64,000 nt of DNA from Accumulibacter sp032229525 (GTDB lineage: Bacteria; Pseudomonadota; Gammaproteobacteria; Burkholderiales; Rhodocyclaceae): assembly GCF_032229525.1 (NCBI RefSeq), contig NZ_JAVTWB010000121.1:1-64000 (forward strand). The letters are read 5' to 3'. A model generated the notes under the pieces. The model saw nothing but the letters and a program-made list of their open reading frames with translations. It did not search any database and had not been told where the DNA came from. A program made the position numbers and the translations under genes. This document shows, one piece after another, positions 8,339 to 17,270 of the stretch; position 1 is the first letter of the stretch, and every line of letters starts with the position of its first letter.

Positions 8339-9499
8339 TCAGCCCAGAAAGCGACGGATTCGGTCAACTGCCTCGGCCAGACGTTCGACACCCGCTGTGT
8401 AAGCAAAACGCAAGTGTTTCTCCGGCGCGTTACTGCCGAAATCGAGTCCCGGAGTGATCGCCACGCCCGCCGATTCGAGTAATTGGCGCGCGAAACGATC
8501 GCTGTTGTCGGTCAGCGCACTGCAATCGGCGTAGATGTAAAAAGCGCCCTCCGGCTTGGTTGCCAGGCGGAACCCGAGGTTTTCAAGCGCTGGCGCCAGG
8601 AAATCGCGACGTCGGCGGAATTCGTTGCGCCGCTCCTCAAGGATGCTGATGGTGGCCGGGGTGAAGGCCGCGAGCGCGGCGTACTGCGCTGGTGTCGAAG
8701 GCGAAATGAAGAGATTCTGCGCGAGTTTTTCAATGTCGCGGCTGAAGCGCTCGGGAACGACCAGCCAGCCCAGTCGCCAGCCGGTCATGTTGAAGTACTT
8801 GGAGAAGCTCTGCACGATGAAGATGTCGTCGCCGAACTGCAGGGCCGTCGGCACCTCGCGCTCGTAGGTGAGGCCGTGGTAGATCTCGTCGATGATCAGT
8901 TGCCCACCCTGCTGCCGGACGAAGCCGGCAATCGCGGCCAGCGTCGCATCGTCCAGTAGGGTGCCGGTGGGGTTGGCTGGCGACGCCAGGAGAGCACCGG
9001 CGCTGCTCTCGTTCCAGTATTGTTCGACGTCGGAAAGGGTCGGCTGAAAGTTGTTGTCGGCGTGGACGGGAATGCTGATCGGGACACCTTCGAAGCTGCG
9101 GACGAAGTTGCGGTTGCACGGATAGCCAGGATCGGTGAGTAGCCACTGGCTGCCGGGCTCGGCGAGGCACGCCATGGCCAGCAGGAGCGCGCCCGAAGCG
9201 CCGGCTGTGACGACGATGCGCGAGGGTGCAACGGTCACACCGTAGCGTGTGGTGTAGAAGGCTGAGATGGCCTGGCGTAGTTCGGGAAGCCCGAGCGAGG
9301 GCGTGTAGAACACCCGGCCGGTGGCAATCTGGGCCTGCGCCGCGGCGACGATGGGCTCGGGCGTCGGGAAATCCGGCTCGCCGACCTCCATATGAATAAT
9401 GTCGCGCCCCTCGGCTTCGAGTGTCTTGGCCCGCGCCACCAGCTCCATGACGTGGAAGGGGGCGATCTCGGCGAGACGCTTGGCGGGAAAAGTCGGCAT
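8339..9499 (-). CDS. PLP-dependent class I/II aminotransferase
   Basis: Fold-type I aminotransferase, 386 residues from the ATG at 9499 (an in-frame start 45 bp upstream lacks support). It shows the substrate-loop MEVGEPDFPTPEPI, the PLP-contact motif ASPANPTGT, DEIYHGLTYE and the Schiff-base Lys in SFSKYFNMTGWRLGW, with the C-terminal Arg region LRFAYTAG. It belongs to the aspartate/alanine aminotransferase-like group; the amino-acid specificity cannot be assigned. It converges on ampD and stands alone between ampD and pckG. Confidence 0.88.
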   Translation of the reverse strand: MPTFPAKRLAEIAPFHVMELVARAKTLEAEGRDIIHMEVGEPDFPTPEPIVAAAQAQIATGRVFYTPSLGLPELRQAISAFYTTRYGVTVAPSRIVVTAGASGALLLAMACLAEPGSQWLLTDPGYPCNRNFVRSFEGVPISIPVHADNNFQPTLSDVEQYWNESSAGALLASPANPTGTLLDDATLAAIAGFVRQQGGQLIIDEIYHGLTYEREVPTALQFGDDIFIVQSFSKYFNMTGWRLGWLVVPERFSRDIEKLAQNLFISPSTPAQYAALAAFTPATISILEERRNEFRRRRDFLAPALENLGFRLATKPEGAFYIYADCSALTDNSDRFARQLLESAGVAITPGLDFGSNAPEKHLRFAYTAGVERLAEAVDRIRRFLG

Positions 9500-9562
9500 G
9501 ATCGATTGGTGGCGCTTGTAGGAAAGGAAGCAGTTTAACCACAAGGCGTTTGGCAGGCGAAA

Positions 9563-9588
9563 GAAAGGCCGCCCGCAGGCGGCCTTTC
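9563..9588 (-). terminator. Intrinsic terminator of pckG
   Basis: A perfect 11-bp stem (GAAAGGCCGCC with GGCGGCCTTTC) and a 4-nt loop. On the minus strand it is followed by TTTCTTTCG. It lies 18 bp past the pckG stop, so it terminates pckG and insulates the aminotransferase gene downstream. Confidence 0.88.
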
Positions 9589-9606
9589 GATGGCTCGATC
9601 AGACGA

Positions 9607-11445
9607 TCAGGCTGCCTGGAACTCCTTCTCGAGTTCGTTGCGGATGTCTGCGAGTTTGGGCGGCAACTTGTCGCCCATCTTCGCGAACCACTCCTTGACG
9701 CCTTCCAGTTCGCTCCTCCAGGCCTGCTGGTCAAGGCTGGTGACGCCGGCGAATTGGTCCTTGGAGAAGTCTACGCCGGACCAGTCGATATCCTCGTAGT
9801 TGGGCATCCAGCCGAGAGCGGTCTTGCGTGCGGAAACCTTGCCCTCGCAGCGGTCGATGATCCACTTGAGGATGCGCGCGTTGTCACCGAAACCGGGCCA
9901 GGCGAAGCCGCCCTTTTCGTTCGTCCGGAACCAGTTAACCATGAAGATCGGCACCGCCGTGTCGGCGGCGTTACCCATCTTCAGCCAGTGGCTGTAATAG
10001 TCAGCCATGTTGTAGCCGCAGAACGGCAGCATGGCGAACGGGTCGCGACGCACGACGCCCTGTTGGCCGAAGGCAGCAGCAGTGGTCTCCGAACCGAGCG
10101 TGGCGGCAGCATAGACGCCGTGATCCCAGTCAACCGTCTGGCAAACCAGCGGCACGGTCGAGGCGCGACGGCCGCCGAACAGGAAGGCCGAGATCGGCAC
10201 CCCTTCGGTGCTCTCCCACTGGTCGTCAATGCACGGACACTGCGATGCCGGTGCCGTGAAGCGGGAGTTCGGGTGCGCCGCCTTGGTGCCCTTCTCCTTG
10301 GCGATCGCCGGCGTCCAGTCGTTGCCCTGCCAGTCGATGGCGTGCTCGGGTGCCGGGCCCATGCCTTCCCACCACACGTCGCCATCGTCGGTCAGCGCGA
10401 CGTTGGTGAAGATGGTGTTCTCGGCGAGCGAGGCCATGGCGTTGAAGTTGGTCTGGTCGTTGGTGCCCGGGGCGACGCCGAAGAAGCCTGCTTCCGGGTT
10501 GATCGCGTACAGACGGGTGACGCCATTCTGGTCCTGGCGCGGCTTGATCCAGGCGATGTCGTCACCGATGGTGGTGACCTTCCAGCCGCCCAGGCTGGCC
10601 GGCGGCACCAGCATCGCGAAGTTGGTCTTGCCACAGGCCGACGGGAAGGCCGCGGCAACGTAGTGTTTCTTGCCTTCAGGCGATTCGACGCCAAGAATCA
10701 ACATGTGTTCGGCCATCCAGCCGTCATCGCGCGCCATGTTGGAAGCGATGCGCAGGGCCAGACACTTCTTGCCGAGCAGCGCGTTGCCACCGTAGCCCGA
10801 ACCGTAGGACCAGATTTCACGCGTCTCCGGATAGTGAACGATGTACTTGGTGGTCGGGTTGCACGGCCAGCGTGGATCCTTCTGGCCGGGTTCCTTGGGC
10901 GCGCCGATCGAGTGCACACAGGGGATGAAGGTGCCGTCGGTGCCGAGCACCGGGAAGACGGCCTTGCCCATGCGGGTCATGATCTTCATGTTGACCACGA
11001 CATAGGCGCTGTCGGTGATCTCGACGCCAATCTGGGCGATCGGTGAACCGACGGGACCCATCGAGAAGGGAATGACGTACATCGTGCGACCCTTCATGCA
11101 GCCCTTGAAGACACCGTTCAAGGTTTCGCGCATCTTGGCCGGGTCTTCCCAGTTGTTGGTCGGGCCGGCATCTTCTTTTTTCTCGGAGCAGATGTAGGTA
11201 CGGTCTTCGACGCGGGCGACGTCGGAAGGGTCGGAAAACGCCAGGAAGGAGTTCTTGCGCTTCTTGAGTTTGGTGAAGGTGCCCGCTTCTACCAGCTCGG
11301 CACATAGACGATCATATTCGGCTTGCGAGCCATCGGCCCAGACCACCTGGGCTGGCTCGGTGAGGGCAGCAATATCGGCAACCCATTTCTTCAGGCGTTC
11401 ATGTTTGACGTAGTCCGGGGCATTTATCGAAACAGTCTGGTTCAT
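9607..11445 (-). CDS. pckG: Phosphoenolpyruvate carboxykinase (GTP)
   Basis: Interconverts oxaloacetate + GTP and PEP + CO2 + GDP. At 612 residues it is the GTP-dependent class. It carries the kinase P-loop FPSACGKTNFAML (about residue 280), the preceding metal-binding region (GSGYGGNALLGKKCLALRIAS) and the C-terminal GTP site region (NWFRTNEKGGFAWPGFGDN). The ATG at 11445 is preferred to the GTG three codons upstream. It is divergent from maeB across 362 bp and ends at a strong terminator. It probably serves gluconeogenesis or anaplerosis. Confidence 0.96.
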   Translation of the reverse strand: MNQTVSINAPDYVKHERLKKWVADIAALTEPAQVVWADGSQAEYDRLCAELVEAGTFTKLKKRKNSFLAFSDPSDVARVEDRTYICSEKKEDAGPTNNWEDPAKMRETLNGVFKGCMKGRTMYVIPFSMGPVGSPIAQIGVEITDSAYVVVNMKIMTRMGKAVFPVLGTDGTFIPCVHSIGAPKEPGQKDPRWPCNPTTKYIVHYPETREIWSYGSGYGGNALLGKKCLALRIASNMARDDGWMAEHMLILGVESPEGKKHYVAAAFPSACGKTNFAMLVPPASLGGWKVTTIGDDIAWIKPRQDQNGVTRLYAINPEAGFFGVAPGTNDQTNFNAMASLAENTIFTNVALTDDGDVWWEGMGPAPEHAIDWQGNDWTPAIAKEKGTKAAHPNSRFTAPASQCPCIDDQWESTEGVPISAFLFGGRRASTVPLVCQTVDWDHGVYAAATLGSETTAAAFGQQGVVRRDPFAMLPFCGYNMADYYSHWLKMGNAADTAVPIFMVNWFRTNEKGGFAWPGFGDNARILKWIIDRCEGKVSARKTALGWMPNYEDIDWSGVDFSKDQFAGVTSLDQQAWRSELEGVKEWFAKMGDKLPPKLADIRNELEKEFQAA

Positions 11446-11454
11446 GGTAATCAC

Positions 11455-11807
11455 TCTCGAAGGAAGGTGGAGGAGCGGAACTTACCGTGGCGTGGCGCGC
11501 GCAGAAGCAGGCCAACAGAGCCGGGACCCGGAAGGGTCCGTCCAGCCCAATTGGGGGCGACGCGTCGGTCGCGGCTGGCGAAAAACAAGCCTGGTGCAGC
11601 AGGGGAAATCGGCATGCTAGGCGTTGGTGCTACAAGGTTGTCGGGGTTTGTGTAATTATGCCACAGGTCCAGCCCGCGCTGGCCATCCATCGCCAAGCGC
11701 CGTTCCGCCCGCAGGGCCGAGCGCGAGACCTCCAGGCCCGTCGTTGATCGACCGCCAGAGAGCCACAAGCGGCCGCTTTTGGTTAGATATTCCATCAGGA
11801 GAGAGTC
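11455..11807. promoter_or_regulatory. Divergent pckG/maeB intergenic region
   Basis: About 350 bp without a credible gene; short frames in it lack start signals and protein-like content. It must hold both promoters. Candidates are a CATAAT -10-like box on the minus strand near 11655-11660 and TTAGATAT before maeB near 11780. Neither has a good -35, so the calls are weak. maeB has a clear ribosome-binding site (AGGAGAGAGTC before the ATG). Confidence 0.45.
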
Positions 11808-14108
11808 ATGAACAAAGACAAAGACCAGTTGCGTACTGCTGCCCTGTTTTATCATCGCAATCCCAGACCGGGCAAGATAGCGATCCAGCCGACCACCCAA
11901 CTGACCAATCAATACGACCTCTCGTTGGCCTACTCACCAGGGGTGGCTGCGGCTTGCGAAGAAATTGTCGCTTTCCCGGCGGAGGCGAGCACTCTCACTT
12001 CGCGCGCCAATCTCGTCGGCGTGATCACCAATGGCACGGCAGTACTGGGTCTCGGGCCAATCGGTCCACTGGCGGCCAAGCCGGTTATGGAAGGTAAGGC
12101 CGTATTGTTCAAGAAGTTCGCCAACATTGACGTTTTCGACCTCGAGATTGACGAGCTCGACCCCGATCGTCTGGTCGAAATCATTGCCTCCCTGGAACCG
12201 ACTTTTGGCGGCATCAACCTCGAGGACATCAAGGCACCGGAGTGCTTCTACGTCGAGCGCAAGCTGCGCGAACGGATGAAGATCCCCGTCTTCCATGACG
12301 ACCAACACGGTACGGCGATCGTTGTCGGCGCGGCAATCCTCAACGGCCTGCTCCTGCAGGGCAAGGATCTTGCCAAGGTGAAGGTGGTCACCTCCGGCGC
12401 TGGCGCTGCCGCCTTGGCCTGCCTCGATTTGCTGGTGATGCTGGGGATTCCGGTCGAGAACATCTGGGTCACCGACATCAAGGGCCTGGTCTATGAGGGG
12501 CGCGTCGAGGACATGGACGAGATCAAGGGGCGCTACGCCAAGGCCACCGACGCGCGCACCCTCGGTGACGTGATCGGCGGTGCCGACGTTTTCCTCGGGC
12601 TGTCAGCCGGGGGGGTTCTCAAGCAGGACATGGTGGCGAAAATGGCGCCGTCACCATTGGTCATGGCGTTGGCCAATCCCAATCCCGAAATCCTGCCGGA
12701 GGATGTCAAGGCGGTGCGTAGCGACGCGATCATCGCCACCGGGCGCTCGGATTACCCCAACCAGGTCAATAACGTACTGTGCTTTCCGTTCATCTTCCGC
12801 GGCGCGCTCGATGTCGGCGCGACGACCATTACGGAAGCGATGAAGCTGGCTGCGGTCAAGGCCATCGCGGAACTCGCGCGTGTCGAGCAATCGGAAGTGG
12901 CCTTAAAAGCGTATGGCGAAAAGGTGGCCAATTTTGGCCCCGAGTATCTGATTCCCAATCCTTTCGATCCGCGTCTGATCAGGAAGATCGCACCGGCGGT
13001 TGCCGAGGCGGCCATGGAATCGGGAGTGGCAACCAGGCCGATCAAGAACATGGACGCCTACCGCGATAGTCTCGACGAATTCGTCTATCACTTTGGCTTG
13101 ATCATGAAGCCGGTGTTCTCGCAGGCCAAGCAGGCGCCCAGACGGATAGTCTTTGCCGAAGGTGGCGACGAACGCGTGCTGCGCGCGGTGCAGGTGATCG
13201 TCGACGAAGGCATCGCAAAACCGATCCTTATTGGTCATCCGGGTCACATCAGCCGCCAGCTCGAGGCGGCTAACCTGCGCGTGCGGCCGGGTGTTGACTT
13301 CGACATCATCTACACCGGCTACAACGACTTCGTCGAAGATCATTTCGAGGTCTACTGGAAGGAGTATCGGCGCTTGATGGAGCGCAAAGGCGTTTCGGCC
13401 GATTTCGCCAAGCGCGAGGTGCGGCGTAGTCCCTCGTTGTTCGGCGCACTGATGGTCCGCATGGGTGACGCCGATGGTCTTATCTGCGGCACGCTCGGTA
13501 GTCATGCCGTGCATCGTGGGTACGTCGAGAATGTCATCGGCTTGGCGCCAGGCGTGCGCAGCCTGTACGCGATGAGTGCGCTGCTGTTGCCCGATCGCAC
13601 GCTGTTCATCGCCGATACCTATATCAACTACGAACCTTCTGCCGAGCAGCTGGTGGATATGACCTTGTTGGCCGCCGACGCGGTTCGTCGCTTCGGTGTG
13701 ACCCCGCGAGTTGCCCTGCTATCGCATTCGTCCTTCGGTTCCGAGAACACGCCGACGGCCCTGAAGATGAGAGAAGCGCTGCGCTTGCTGAAGGAGCGCG
13801 CACCGCGCCTGGAAGTCGAAGGTGAAATGCACGGCGACGCGGCGATTGACGATCAGATACGCCAGCGCGTTTTTCCCGGGGATGCGCGCCTGAAAGGGCA
13901 GGCCAACCTGCTGATCATGCCCACGCTTGATGCGGCCAACATCTCCTTCAACCTGTTGAAGATCGCCGCCGGTGACAACCTGACGATTGGGCCGATCTTG
14001 CTCGGGGCGGCGCAGCCGGTGCACATTCTGACGGCGACGGCGACGGTTCGCCGGGTGGTCAACATGACAGCTCTGGCCGTCGTCGACAAACTGATGAACG
14101 AGCGTTGA
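11808..14108 (+). CDS. maeB: NADP-type malic enzyme with C-terminal phosphotransacetylase-like domain
   Basis: Oxidatively decarboxylates malate to pyruvate, making NADPH. Residues 1-425 form the malic enzyme (SLAYSPGVA, GLGPIGPLAAKPVMEGKA, FHDDQHGTA with metal ligands, then a Rossmann segment SGAGAAALACL). Residues about 430-766 are homologous to phosphate acetyltransferase (RIVFAEGGDERVLRAVQ, RSPSLFGALMVRMGDADG, KGQANLLIMPTLDAANI). This 766-residue fusion is the standard MaeB form; the PTA-like part usually acts in acetyl-CoA-responsive regulation rather than catalysis. It is divergent from pckG, placing both C4-to-C3 steps side by side. Confidence 0.96.
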   Translation: MNKDKDQLRTAALFYHRNPRPGKIAIQPTTQLTNQYDLSLAYSPGVAAACEEIVAFPAEASTLTSRANLVGVITNGTAVLGLGPIGPLAAKPVMEGKAVLFKKFANIDVFDLEIDELDPDRLVEIIASLEPTFGGINLEDIKAPECFYVERKLRERMKIPVFHDDQHGTAIVVGAAILNGLLLQGKDLAKVKVVTSGAGAAALACLDLLVMLGIPVENIWVTDIKGLVYEGRVEDMDEIKGRYAKATDARTLGDVIGGADVFLGLSAGGVLKQDMVAKMAPSPLVMALANPNPEILPEDVKAVRSDAIIATGRSDYPNQVNNVLCFPFIFRGALDVGATTITEAMKLAAVKAIAELARVEQSEVALKAYGEKVANFGPEYLIPNPFDPRLIRKIAPAVAEAAMESGVATRPIKNMDAYRDSLDEFVYHFGLIMKPVFSQAKQAPRRIVFAEGGDERVLRAVQVIVDEGIAKPILIGHPGHISRQLEAANLRVRPGVDFDIIYTGYNDFVEDHFEVYWKEYRRLMERKGVSADFAKREVRRSPSLFGALMVRMGDADGLICGTLGSHAVHRGYVENVIGLAPGVRSLYAMSALLLPDRTLFIADTYINYEPSAEQLVDMTLLAADAVRRFGVTPRVALLSHSSFGSENTPTALKMREALRLLKERAPRLEVEGEMHGDAAIDDQIRQRVFPGDARLKGQANLLIMPTLDAANISFNLLKIAAGDNLTIGPILLGAAQPVHILTATATVRRVVNMTALAVVDKLMNER

Positions 14109-14109
14109 T

Positions 14110-14145
14110 CGCTGCGCATCGACCGGCGCCATTTGATGCGTAGCG
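14110..14145 (+). repeat. Hairpin downstream of maeB
   Basis: CGCTGCGCATC and GATGCGTAGCG form an 11-bp stem with one G-T wobble and a 14-nt loop. The arm end is shared with a second short palindrome, AGCGGTGACCGCT (14142-14154). There is no T-run, so it is not a classical terminator; it may stabilise the maeB 3' end. Confidence 0.45.
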
Positions 14146-14213
14146 GTGACCGCTGCCCTCCTGCCGTTGATACCGATGGCCGCTTCCTCGGCAAACCGCC
14201 ACCATGAAGCCTG

Positions 14214-15167
14214 ATGGCGAACGGTAGAATCGCCTTGGTTCTCGGCGGAGGGGGCGCGCGTGCCGCGTATCAGGTCGGCGCCTTGCGCGCCGTAGGAGAA
14301 TTCCTCGGCCACTCGACCCGGAACCCGTTTCAGATCTTGTGCGGGACTTCGGCTGGCGCTGTCAACACGGCCACCCTGACCGGTTACGCCTACAACTTTC
14401 GCGCTGCGGTCGAAGCGATCGACGAGGTCTGGCGCAACATTCATGTCGGGCAGGTCTACCGGGCCGATCCGATCGGCATTGGCCGCACCGGCGCTGCTTG
14501 GCTGGGCGCTTTCCTGCTCGGTTGGGCGGTCAAGTGTCGTCCGCGGTCCCTGTTCGACAATCAGCCCCTGCGCCGACTGCTTGAGCAGAAACTTCGCTGT
14601 CGCAACAGTGAGCGTTCGCTAGCCAAAAGTACTCTCTACACGGTCAGCATCACGGCCTCCCGGTATGCCACGGGCGACGGCGTGCGTTTCTTTCCGGCGC
14701 ATCCGAAGGTGCAGGCATGGCGGCGCAGGCAGCGCATCGGTTGTCGGGCGCAGTTGTCAGTCGACCATGTGATGGCGTCAAGCGCCATTCCTTTCATTTT
14801 CCCGGCCGTACATCTCAACCGCGAGTATTTCGGAGACGGGTCAATGCGCCAACTGGCGCCGATTTTCCCGGCGATTCCTCTCGGCGCCGAAAAAATTCTG
14901 GTCATCGGTGTCGGCCGAATGAGTGAGGTGAGGCAGCGGCAGAGCTTCCGACGCTACCCGACCCTGGCCCAGATTGCCGGACATGCACGTGCACTTCCAT
15001 GGGCAGTGTAAATGCTGCTTCGCGGCCTTGGCGCAATGAACCGGCGCGGTGGCGCCTTGACCAGCTATCTGCTCTTTGAGCAATCCTACACCGGCGCGCT
15101 GATCGATCTCGGCTATCGGGACGCGATGGTTCGCCAGGACGATGTAAAGACTTTTCTTGATGCCTGA
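14214..15167 (+). pseudogene. Patatin-like phospholipase, damaged by in-frame stop and internal deletion
   Basis: The N-terminal part has an intact patatin core: oxyanion loop VLGGGGARAAYQVGALRA, nucleophile elbow GTSAGA and catalytic Asp in FGDGSM. The frame stops at TAA (15009-15011) after RALPWAV, yet translation in the same frame resumes at once with LLRGLGAMNRRGGALTSYLL and continues to a stop at 15165-15167. That reads like the family's usual C-terminus. Also, about 70-80 residues usually found between LAQIAGHA and LPRSV/LPWAV appear missing. So the gene has one nonsense codon and one in-frame deletion. A shortened 265-residue protein (14214-15011) could still be made. Confidence 0.7.
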
Positions 15168-15290
15168 AGACATTTCATGTGCTACATTACATAGTCGAGC
15201 TATCTTCTTATTTTTTTGAATGTATGGTTCTTTCGGACGATGGGCTGCGTTAGAATCATGACAAATTGTAGATCGTGCAGGAGGTTTGCG

Positions 15291-16361
15291 ATGCGGATGA
15301 TGCTGAGAGCAGTGATGCTGTTGGGGGCCCTGATGGGCACCGGGCTGATGTCAATGGAAGCCGCGCACGCCGCGGACAAGGCCAAGAGCAAGGCCGAATT
15401 ACACAAGAGCAAAGCAGCGGCGACGAAAAAGGAGAAGGCTGCGCCGAAGGCGTCGAAGTCGAAGTCCAAGTCCACTCGCGTCGCCAGGAGTAGCAAGTCG
15501 GCTTCGCCGGTGGCAAAGAGCAAATACGCGCCGGTTGGTCAGAAGAAGAAGGTGAGCCCGGCCTTTGCCAGCGATGCCGATCTGTGGCAAGACCATGAGC
15601 ACCTGGCGGTCCGCTCGGGTTCGGCACTGGTGATTGCGCAGGATAGTGGGCAGGCGCTGTACGAGAAGAATGCCAGAGCCGTCGTCCCTATCGCCTCGAT
15701 CACCAAGATAATGACGGCGATGGTGGTGCTCGACAGCATGCCTGATCTGCAGGCGCCGATTACCATCACCGATGACGACGTCGATTACTTGAAAGGAAGT
15801 CGATCGCGTCTCCAGGTAGGAACCGTCCTGACGCGCGAGAGGGCTTTATTGTTGGCGCTGATGTCCTCCGAGAACCGCGCGGCCAACGCACTTGGCCGTC
15901 ACTACCCGGGTGGTTTGCCGGCTTTCGTGGCGGCTATGAACCGCAAGGCGGCCTCGCTCGGGATGGCCAGGACGCACTTCGAGGATCCCACCGGGCTGAC
16001 CAGCAACAACGTTGCCACCGCACACGACCTGGCACGAATGGTTGCTGCCGCATATCGCTATCCATTGATCCGTGAGTTCTCGACGACCTCGGGCGCCACG
16101 GCTGAAGTGAGAGGGCGCGAGCTCGAGTACCGCAATACCAATCAGCTGGTCAAGAGCCCGACCTGGGAAATTGGCCTGTCGAAGACTGGCTACATTCAGG
16201 AAGCGGGCAAGTGCCTGGTCATGCAGGCAACCGTTGCCGACAAGCCGGTGGTTATCGTGCTGCTTGATTCAGTCGGCAAGCAAACGCGCATTGGCGATGC
16301 TATTCGCATCAAACGCTGGATGGAGAGCGCGTCGGTATCGGGCAAGCCCAGTCCCGCTTGA
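15291..16361 (+). CDS. pbpG: D-alanyl-D-alanine endopeptidase / low-molecular-weight PBP (PbpG-like)
   Basis: Periplasmic serine peptidase trimming peptidoglycan cross-links. The ATG at 15291 has AGGAGG 7 nt before it and starts a signal peptide ending near AAHAA. A lysine/alanine/serine-rich segment of about 65 residues follows. The S11 domain then shows the SxxK motif SITK, SxN as SEN, and KTG, in the right order. Length 356 residues. The linker is unusually basic. A terminator follows at 16382. It stands alone, next to the damaged patatin gene. Confidence 0.9.
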   Translation: MRMMLRAVMLLGALMGTGLMSMEAAHAADKAKSKAELHKSKAAATKKEKAAPKASKSKSKSTRVARSSKSASPVAKSKYAPVGQKKKVSPAFASDADLWQDHEHLAVRSGSALVIAQDSGQALYEKNARAVVPIASITKIMTAMVVLDSMPDLQAPITITDDDVDYLKGSRSRLQVGTVLTRERALLLALMSSENRAANALGRHYPGGLPAFVAAMNRKAASLGMARTHFEDPTGLTSNNVATAHDLARMVAAAYRYPLIREFSTTSGATAEVRGRELEYRNTNQLVKSPTWEIGLSKTGYIQEAGKCLVMQATVADKPVVIVLLDSVGKQTRIGDAIRIKRWMESASVSGKPSPA

Positions 16362-16381
16362 TCTGTCGTGCGGGCTGATAG

Positions 16382-16404
16382 CTACGGCCCTGCCGTGGTT
16401 TTTT
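16382..16404 (+). terminator. Intrinsic terminator of pbpG
   Basis: CTACGGC and GCCGTGG form a 7-bp stem (one T-G wobble) around the loop CCT, followed by six T. It begins 20 bp after the pbpG stop. Confidence 0.85.
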
Positions 16405-16703
16405 CCCCCAGACGGTGGCTCGCTCGTTGCTCCAGGTCTCGAGCCGGCGACCAGGTGTCGATGGTCCGCCGTCGGATCGAAGTCGTCGCGCCTGGAAAAG
16501 ATGTAAAGGCCGGTTGACTGCAGTCGTGAGTGGAGCCGGCATCCGTTTCGGCCTTGCTTGAGCTGGATGGGCCACGCCATCACCCACGGTACTGGCGCTT
16601 GTCACGCAGCAACTGACAACGGCTAAAGCGGGGCGAACCCCGGCGCGTGGGGGTTGCGCGCGGGGCGATGCGGCAAAAAGGTCGTTGGGGGAAGCGCGCT
16701 GAA

Positions 16704-16735
16704 GGGTTCTGGGCGTGATTGTCAACATAGAACCC
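16704..16735. repeat. Inverted repeat upstream of PstS-like gene
   Basis: Perfect 7-bp arms GGGTTCT and AGAACCC separated by 18 bp, about 65 bp before the start codon. It lies upstream of a weak promoter (TTGGTT, 16 bp, TAGCAT with a TGG extension; 16764-16791). It could be an operator for a dimeric regulator or a chance repeat. Confidence 0.35.
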
Positions 16736-16799
16736 ACGACCCGCGGCGCTCGACAAATTGCGATTGGTTTGGCCGCCTTGTCTGGTAGCATGCGCCGTG

Positions 16800-17270
16800 A
16801 TGGAAAAGCTTCTCCCTATTAAATTCGTGACTTCGCGCGGGCGACTGTTGTTGCTCTGTGTGCTGGCGGCTGTCCTGCCTGTCGCCACGGCGGCTGCGCA
16901 GACGGCTGAGCCGGTGATGGTGGTGATCACGCATCCGACGACCAGTGAAGAGGGGATTCCCCGAGCGTCCTTGCGCGCCATTTTCGGCATGCTCTTGCAG
17001 CAATGGCCTGGCAGAAAGCCGGTCAAGGTCTTCGTTCTGAGGGATGACGCGTCCGAGCATGCCACGTTCAGCAAGAGTGTGCTGCAAGTGTTCCCGCACC
17101 AGTTACGGATGGCTTGGGACCGACAGGTCTTTTCGGGTCAGGGACAATACCCCGAGCAGGTGAGTTCGCCCCAGGAGATGTTGTCACGAGTGGCGTCAAC
17201 CCCGGGGGCAATTGGTTACGTCAAGGCAAGCGAGGTCGATCAGAATGTGCGTGTACTCAAGATTCGCTAA
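16800..17270 (+). CDS. PstS-like periplasmic substrate-binding domain protein
   Basis: A 156-residue protein with a signal peptide (LLLLCVLAAVLPVATAAAQ) and one domain resembling the C-terminal part of phosphate-binding PstS proteins: LRAIFGMLLQQWPGRKPV, H-TFSKSVL, W-RQVFSGQG and the closing TPGAIGYV. Such short PBP-like proteins lack the full two-lobe fold and no transporter genes are near, so transport is unlikely. The GTG at 16797 and ATG at 16800 both lack a Shine-Dalgarno. Its end overlaps the porin-like gene by 26 bp, implying a common function with it and the c-di-GMP protein after it. Ligand unknown. Confidence 0.78.
   Translation: MEKLLPIKFVTSRGRLLLLCVLAAVLPVATAAAQTAEPVMVVITHPTTSEEGIPRASLRAIFGMLLQQWPGRKPVKVFVLRDDASEHATFSKSVLQVFPHQLRMAWDRQVFSGQGQYPEQVSSPQEMLSRVASTPGAIGYVKASEVDQNVRVLKIR

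Larger units (their letters stand above)
16362..16799. other. Non-coding region between pbpG and the PstS-like gene
   Basis: 438 bp with no credible gene on either strand. It holds the pbpG terminator (16382-16404), a GC-rich stretch with short G and C runs around 16620-16680, an inverted repeat at 16704-16735 and a weak promoter just before the PstS-like gene. Confidence 0.7.

Noticed and set aside
9550..11046. A 498-codon open frame on the plus strand
   Set aside because: Lies antisense to pckG, which is unambiguous; it shows no domain and also runs through the pckG terminator.
11451..11912. A 153-codon minus-strand frame in the pckG/maeB region
   Set aside because: It overlaps the maeB start and both promoters, has no ribosome-binding site and no protein-like content.
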